A stretch of DNA of 64,000 nt, from the NCBI GenBank assembly GCA_026929865.2, contig CM049395.1:9770501-9834500 (forward strand). The letters run 5' to 3'. How positions within the stretch are numbered: the first letter of the stretch is position 1; each line of letters begins with the position of its first letter. This document shows, piece after piece, positions 48,858-64,000 of this stretch. The notes below the pieces were generated by a model. That model made no database searches. It had not been told where the DNA came from and was given only the letters and a program-made list of their open reading frames with translations. The translations under genes and the position numbers were made by a program. Origin of the DNA: Hyperoplus lanceolatus. Taxonomy: Eukaryota > Chordata > Actinopteri > Uranoscopiformes > Ammodytidae.

Positions 48858-49664
48858 CTGCATTCCAATAGTAGTTGCACTTCCCCTCGTTCATTTACCC
48901 TCAGCCCTTGGTATGACGTAAGAGCATACGTTGCATGGAGGGAACTTGGAGAGCGGAGGGAGACTGGGCGGGGGAGGAGCGGAGGATTTAAATGGAACCC
49001 ACTTGCCCATGTAGTCGCAATGGACCGTCAGTTACATAGCTAAATCTGAATGCAAATAATACAGAATTATAACATTCTGCTAAGGTAGCCTATGTTGCAG
49101 AAAGCCATTTCCATAGCATAACAAACATTGAATTTCGACACGGTAACTCAGATTATCAAGATATTGTTACTTACACATGTAAATTGTTTGCTCCGACATA
49201 TTTTCTTGTTTATGTTAGTTTCAACCAAAAACATTTGTTTTAAATAGTCCTCTAATTGGCAGCCATCGGTGTTATAGCAGCAATGTGTAAACTGCAATAC
49301 ATTCACTGGATTGTTCATATGGAAATAGGATAGCCTAATTGAGGCGTTTTGGAATATATTTATAGGCCTATATATATATTTGTCCTGCGGGTGGCCGCAA
49401 TGTCCCTAAAAGCATACAGTCTACCGGAAAATAAAAGGAGAAGAAGAAGAAGAAGACGAACTGCAATGCACTGTGGGTGATATCCACCTCGGAGTGACCA
49501 TGGATGTTCACTTGATCACTCAGCCCTCCGAGGGTCTATACAACGAAGTTCACTTCAGTTTTTAGACAATTGGAACGACACTTAAGATGGCGGCGGGGAT
49601 TCCCCCGAGGGCAAGTGCCTAGGGCAAGTGAACGAGGGCATGTTGAACGGGTATTGGAACGCAG
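48858..49664. mobile_element. about 807-bp DNA transposon with CTGCATTCCAAT ends
   Basis: The left end CTGCATTCCAATAGTAG..ACTTCCCCTCGTTCA pairs imperfectly over about 45 bp with the right end (CAAGTGAACGAGGGCATG..TATTGGAACGCAG). No transposase frame. It lies about 250 bp upstream of lrrc28. Confidence 0.7.
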
Positions 49665-49677
49665 GGATGATTCCCAT

Positions 49678-51101
49678 CAGGCCCGGTTCTAGACAATTAG
49701 ATTAGGGTGGGCCTGTAGAAATTTTAGGTGGGCACACTGGGCAGAGAGCCCAAAGATGCGAGCGCGCGCAGAGCGCACAAGCCAAAATTTATAGCCCTGC
49801 GTCTGCTTTTTGGCACATTTACTGTGAATTGTGTAGAACACAATATGCAAATAAACTTTGAGTGTTGCTGTGTGGGAGATTTGATTCTTGCATGTTTTTT
49901 TCCCATATGTTTATGAATAACGTATAATATACATTATACAACATAATGTATCTTTTTTTTAAATTGTAGGCAGCCTGAGTTGATTGAAGAGAAAGCTTTG
50001 GGACTGGGCAACCTGGATGGTGGTAGTACAGAGCTATATACTATACACACTACTTTCCACTATTGCCTCTGATGTCCAGCTGGGTGAAAATAGTAGCCAG
50101 CCGAGGTCACGACCCTGCTAGGGGTTCCGGGGGTATGCCCCCAGGGAGATTTTTTTTACCTTTTTAAAGTGAAATGCATGAATCTGGTGCACTTTGAGAG
50201 GACAATTAAGAGGCTAAATCTGAGGAATTTTGTGTGAACAAATAATTTGGAGACACTGGGTCTGATGAATTAGAAGCTATTGAAGAAATACACATGGATT
50301 TTCCATAGAAATTTAAATTAGAAATAAAATATTATGCAGGGTCCTCTGGGATGGTTCTTTTTCTTTTACGGGACATATTTTTCTGTAATATAATGAATTA
50401 ATTTAAATGCAGTGAGAGGAACGAAGCAGAAGAACTCTGTTGTCCAGTTATCTTTTTTTCCACAGTCAAGGCTGAAATAGGCTATAGACTATAGGCGTAC
50501 TCAGTGCATGGGCAACTGAGGGCAGCCCCATTTTCAAATATTTTTAAATAAACTCAATACACACTGTGCATGCCATGGACTTGAACGTGACGTGATCAAT
50601 TAACCTCGGATTACCTCCCAGATGAACTGATTCAATTAAGATATTAACTATCTACCAAAACATTGTATTCCTTTTATTGTATGATAATTTTCATTCACAT
50701 AATATGATGCTGATATCAAACACACAAAAAATAAAAAATAAAAATAAAAATTGGGGGGGCCCCCCTGGCAGTCGGGACCCTAAGCAACCGCTCATTTCGC
50801 TTGTGCCTTGGGCCGGCGCTGCTGACCAGAGACCACTATAAGCGGGTGGGTAACTTGGAGGCAGGCTGTCCTGCCCACCCAGTAATACAATTAGAAGCAA
50901 TACATGGTAATGGTATATTCTTTAGTATTAATTAATTGCTTGAATTTTATTTGACATTTTCTTGTACAGCGAATGAACAGGTCCATCCGATAGTGGGTCT
51001 GGACTTCCACATAAAATAAATAAATAAATAAAATACATTTTTTAATTTTTTTTTATTGGGTGGGCACGGCCCACCCCTGCCCCTGGCTACTGCCGGCCCT
51101 G
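49678..51101. mobile_element. hAT-type non-autonomous transposon, 1424 bp
   Basis: The ends CAGGCCCGG and CCGGCCCTG are inverted repeats of hAT type (CAGxGxxGG), flanked by the 8-bp duplication ATTCCCAT (49670-49677, 51102-51109). No transposase. The interior holds hAT-like scraps: a CCGGGGGTATGCCCCCAGG segment near 50135 and a second end-like GGGCCGGCGCTG near 50811. Confidence 0.85.
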
Positions 51102-51404
51102 ATTCCCATTAAAACTGTTTGAGTTATCGTGTTAACAAAGCAAGCCCACGTTATCTTCTTTCATAACGTACGCATTAACCTGTACAAAATATAGGCTATT
51201 GTTGTAGGTGGTGTAACAAACAGCTGTAATGGTAAATGCATCACATTTCTATATGATATTTTGTATAAAGCTCTATCCTATGTTGCAAAGTAACTTGTAG
51301 TGTGCCCTCATCTTTAGCCTACATTCGACGTTGTCGCCCCAGTCATATGTAACTCTATGGCTTCTTTACTGTGTTCATAAAGATAACACACTTCCCGACA
51401 AAGA

Positions 51405-54400
51405 CAAGCAATAGTTTGCATACATTTTTATTCATCTTAAATCTTGTGTAGAAAAAAAAGAATCAGAGAAACAGACATCCCGTATTCCTTCAGCCAACCA
51501 CTTTCCACAGTACTCAGAATATATTGATAACAGTAAAGAAAATAATTCTTACATCATGTACAAAAGAAAAGCAAAAATGAAACTTCAGTCTAACAGATCA
51601 TTTCTATAGAAACGCGAAGTCGGAAGGCGATGAATAATTTACACATATTGAAATCTCAGTAACAAATATAGGCCATAGATTTGTAACAAAACGGGGGGAG
51701 AAAGAAGAAAAACAAAAAGTTGAGATTTGTTCGATCGTTTGTCCGGTCTGTGACGTAGTAGAAGCGAGGTGAAAAATCAGACCACAAACACTGAGATATC
51801 CATCCTGACCTCACAGCAGAGCTAAACCTCCACACTGATCAGCCTCTTGACATAACTTGACCACAACTCAAATCCCTGACACTTCCAGCCAAAAACTACA
51901 AACATGCCTCGTAAGGATGGGAAGAAGTGTCATGAAAAAAAAGGTAAGGATGTTTTTTTTTTTACTAGAATTATGTAGGCACGAGAAACAACGCCAAAGT
52001 CCCCTTGACAGCAATACAGAGCCGTCTTCCAAGAGAATTCTGTTCACCAACGCATGAGGATGAAGCAATATGCATAACACATTGTAAACCAGCTCCTCGG
52101 GTACCAGAGGCATAACTATAGCAACCAGCACAGATCATCAGCTAGCTGTTGACAGGCTTCCTTTCACCTGGTTTCACTTATTTAGTATTGTTAACAGTCA
52201 ACTACCAGCTTCCAAAAAGCAGTAAGTCAAGTCATACATATGTGATTTGATCATTAACCAGTTTAAACTGTAACAAACTACATACACAGATCACCATGAG
52301 CAACTAACAATAGTCCCGTAACATCTCCGTTTACATTTGTATGTGTGCTGTAAAGGTAATTCCAGACCCCTCAAAGACTCCTCTCACCATGTGGATGGGG
52401 AAAAAAATATTCAGTCAAATATGGCAGCCAGAGAAGTCCTTACTTTGGAAACAAATTTAAAATCTTTGTTGTTATTTATTCTTTGTGCTGTGGTGAGAGT
52501 AGCCTAAATATTTTTTCGCTTCCAAATGGTTAGAGGAGTGTTTGAGGTTTCTTGAAATACATTCAGAACGTCAGTAAGTGTTGTCAACTAAGGTATTTAT
52601 TCATAAAAAAACAAACAAACAGATGAATTGCGATGGGATACGAATGTTACTGCGACACGTGAGAGGCACAAACTGGGGCTGGATTTGAGGCAGTGGGTTT
52701 GAGCAGCACACAGGGACTGTGGAGATTGGAAGGGTGAGTAGGTCTCGTTCCTTCTCACAGCAGAGCATCCGACAAGCAAAACCTCTACTCTGAAAACGAC
52801 TTGAAACTATAATAACTAGGAGTTCAACCGCATTCGTCATCATTTCAATCTACGAGGAGCCCCAGGGATAAAACTGTTCTTGCATTTAACCTTTCCCAGC
52901 AGGATGGTTTGGTTTGTGGTTTGAATTTGACCATGTTAACAGCACTCTGTAAGATCGTCATAACAGCCAGGGACAATGGAGAACAGAGATGAGATGTTCC
53001 CCCCCTGTACATTTAAATTGATTGATAGAAAAACAAACAAAAAAAAAGAATAAAGTGAGGTAGATGGACGGTTGAAGGGATAACAATATAGCAAAAGAAC
53101 AGCAAAATATCAGAGGAGGAAACAGACAAAAAATAAATTGTACAGTGATTTACAACACATAAATAACCAAGTAACATCTGGGATGGGATCCAAAACTTTT
53201 CTTTAAGGTGAATGAGCCTTTAATATCTATTCCACATGTTCCTCTCTGATTGTATGCATATTGCAGTGTGATGCGTTGCTTAGTTAAAGGATGATTAACA
53301 CAGATTTTCAGCAAATGGATCTGCAGTTAGTTAGTTCTCTAATTTGGTGTGTCTTGCCAAATTTGGATTCCACATTTAAATAAAAGAACATGTTCAAAAG
53401 GATAGAAAAGCGTCAAGTGTCACCCTCAGCCGTGTAGCTATACTACCTTTTCATTCGAACAGTAAAACAACCTCATTTTAATTTCGGCAAGCGTCTACAA
53501 ACACGTTGATATATTGGAAAAAGATGAACAATGTGGATTAGTCTAGCAGTATACAGAAAACCCCGCTTGATCCGAGAGAAGTTGATTAGCAGAAAGTGAA
53601 ATTGTCCTACAAACATGCTTTTGAATTAAGATTTATTCCATTTGATTCCATTTTGATACATCTGATTTGTACCTTGAACCCAGTGTTACAACACAGACAC
53701 ACATAGCCTACAGAAGCAAACTGACAAAACTTAACAAGAGGTTATCAGACTAATCAAAAACAGAACTGAATTAATCAATACAATAAGCTGTTAGCTTGAT
53801 AATGAAAAAAAGAAAAAGGCCATCTGGTTAGCTCGCTTACCCCAATAAACTGATAGCTAAGTCCTTTCTGCTAGCTACCTAGCTGAAGCTAACTTTTGTC
53901 TATTTTTTGTCAATTTAATGACTACTAATAAACAAATTACTAAAAAAAGTTCCTTGTAAAATTAACTGACTTAATTGAACTATGCTGTTTAGCATTATGT
54001 GCACTCGCTGTGTGCTTTTTTGACAATAGTTAGCTTCAGCTGGGTAGCAACTAGCAAGTCAAAAACCCACCAAAACAAACCGAGAGGAATTAAGGGAACA
54101 GACAAATTATTAAATGTGTGACAAAACACAAAAAAAGGAAATACTATAGTGTTCAAAAATAGAATGAGCTAGCCAAATATGAACGGATAAACAAACTTAA
54201 ACTCTAACAAAATGTGTAGGTCTGAATACATATTTTTGCTATATGCTAACAATCAACAAGTTCAGTTATATGCTGAGTTGTCTGATAACCTTTTTTTTAT
54301 GTCAAAATTGGGTCTCCATACAATTAGAGCAGGGACTCATCCCAAAAAAAAATCTACTTTCAGACTGTTGTAAGAAACACTTCTCTTGAGTTTTGATCAA

Positions 54401-56027
54401 AGAAAGTTAAATAATGAAGTCAGAGGGACATAGAACCAGACAGAGGTAGAGGTACACAGACACACACACACGGCTGGTTGCCGCTGGGTATGACGGCACA
54501 AAAACAGAAAAAAGGAAAACAGAAGAGGATTTAACTTCTCTCTTTGACCTGAGATTTAGTTGGGACTCAGCAGTGACGCTTGGCCCCTTACCTCTGGGTA
54601 CATGTACTGTATACACCCTAAAAGGTCAGGGGTCAAGGCATCATAGGTACCATGAGTGTCCTCTAGTCAGATGGGAGGGGAAGTTACCAGTGTCTTAAAA
54701 CACAAGGCAAACCTTTGTACCGTCACGTCGACACAAACAAAAACCAGCTCGGATACACTTAACACGGTTACAAGCATAAAAAAAAAGAGTTGGACTGTAG
54801 TGGAAACGTTCATGGATTCAACCTGAAGGAGTTTTTTTTTTTTCTCTTTTTATATATAGATATCAACTATATTACAACCACAAGAGAAATGAGGAATAGC
54901 AGCTTCTTTCTGTACACAATGAATGTCTCCAACTGTAGAAAAGTTAGAAAAGTGACACAAACAACTGGTGCGTACATAAATGCTCTGCCCACGTAGAGAT
55001 GCTGTAAATGTTGGAGACTAATGACTAAAAAAATAAATACCTTTTTTGTATACAACAAGGACGCCTCTGAACTCCAAGCAAATCCCACTTGAGAGATGTT
55101 ATGATATAGGGTTAATATTTATTTTTTTCTCTTTATGCTCTTCCCTTTGTAGTCCTTGCTTCAAAGATTTCATTATATTTTTTTTTGCTTATTTACTGAC
55201 TGGATTTGGTGTTTAAACCGTAGCCGAACAGCACTTTGTGAGAGGATGTGGCTCAATTTCAGATAAACTGATGTGACCAAGGTCTCCACAGTCAATATTC
55301 AATAGAGTAGAGATGTAGAACCGTAGAGTGAAGTTAATATCCCTTTTTGTTCACAGATTTTATGAATGGCGTAGAAGCAAAAAGTGCCTTTTTTTGTTGT
55401 TGCTGCCATTTTCAATCCGGGTTCTCCTGGAGATTGACAGGGTCAAGACTTCAGAAGAGAAACTTTTACAAAAACTTACATTTTGGCAACAAATTTGGCA
55501 GATTTCACCTTTCCCCCTTGATCTCTCTGAAGTGCTTTTCCTTTCGATATGTTAACAGTTCCCCCATAATGTCCGCTCAAAAGCCATCCCAACGCTCCAA
55601 CGTCATCTATAAAGGCCAACACTTTTTGTGTCCCCGTTCGGAAATACATATAAAAAAGTAACAAACCACAATTTATAAAACAAGTTCAGCAATAAAGAAA
55701 GAAATCTCCCTCAAATGATTTTTTCGTCTCTGTCTTAGTTTAACATTTTTTATTTTTTTTTGGTCTTCCCACTCAGCAGCAAGAGGCAGTCTCCCGTCTG
55801 ACAGCCAGCTGTTGGAAACCCAAACTAGAATAATGTCAAAGATGTGTGTGAAGGTACAGCAGAACCCGGGACTCAATGACAGCTTTCTCCACCTGTGTGC
55901 GAGTCTATTGCTCCTCACCGAGTACTAGCCACACCTCAGCAGGTGGACACAATTTTGCTGCGTTTGATTTAAAAATAATTTATCCCAGCCAACGTGACGC
56001 CATGTTTTTGTAGAGCAGAAAGGCCGG
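51405..56027 (-). other. igf1r: igf1r 3' UTR
   Basis: Follows the stop codon at 56028-56030. An AATAAA signal on the minus strand lies at 51427-51432 and is the last one before the intergenic transposons, giving a UTR of about 4.6 kb. Earlier AATAAA sites (for example near 52591 and 53631) could give shorter forms. Long 3' UTRs are known for IGF1R. Confidence 0.6.

Positions 56028-64000
<7,973 letters not shown>

Overview
The window is vertebrate nuclear DNA, most likely from a ray-finned (teleost) fish. The evidence is compact split genes with GT-AG introns, very many (CA)n/(GT)n microsatellites, and fish-type repeats: tRNA-derived SINEs, L2-like LINE tails, Tc1, hAT and short DNA transposons (MITEs). 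I see no bacterial genes, viral elements, CRISPR arrays or stand-alone tRNA/rRNA genes.

Three protein genes can be read exon by exon, all on the minus strand, so they run from high to low coordinates. (1) igf1r, about 51410-64000 and beyond: the last 12 coding exons of an insulin-like growth factor 1 receptor, from the end of human exon 10 to the stop codon. They cover the furin site, fibronectin domains, membrane segment, tyrosine kinase and tail, followed by a roughly 4.6 kb 3' UTR. All splice phases agree. (2) lrrc28, about 43579-48600: complete, nine coding exons, 365 residues, with one upstream non-coding exon. (3) A SNAP25-family t-SNARE gene, 271-18782 for the coding part, with a probable non-coding first exon at 37189. 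It has seven constitutive-plus-alternative coding steps, including the family's mutually exclusive exons 5a and 5b, and encodes 204 (5b) or 206 (5a) residues. Its last exon reaches the left edge, so the 3' UTR continues outside.

Layout from left to right: snap25-like gene with large introns 1-4 (1-37.3 kb); intergenic repeats (37.4-43.5 kb); lrrc28 (43.6-48.6 kb); an intergenic stretch made almost entirely of two adjoining DNA transposons (48.86-51.1 kb); igf1r (51.4-64.0 kb). The igf1r > lrrc28 order and orientation match human 15q26.3, but SYNM and TTC23, which lie between them in human, are absent, and the SNAP25-type neighbour is not part of the human arrangement.

The strongest non-genic signals are: a near-consensus REST/RE1 site in snap25 intron 1; three MITE families inserted at TTAA, one pair as a near-continuous 980-bp inverted repeat, one nested in a LINE; a 115-bp (TG)n tract that ends directly at the igf1r last-exon splice acceptor; and a tandem duplication inside the palmitoylation cysteine cluster of snap25 exon 5a. 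I found no clearly new biological system. Most of the window is ordinary intron and repeat sequence.
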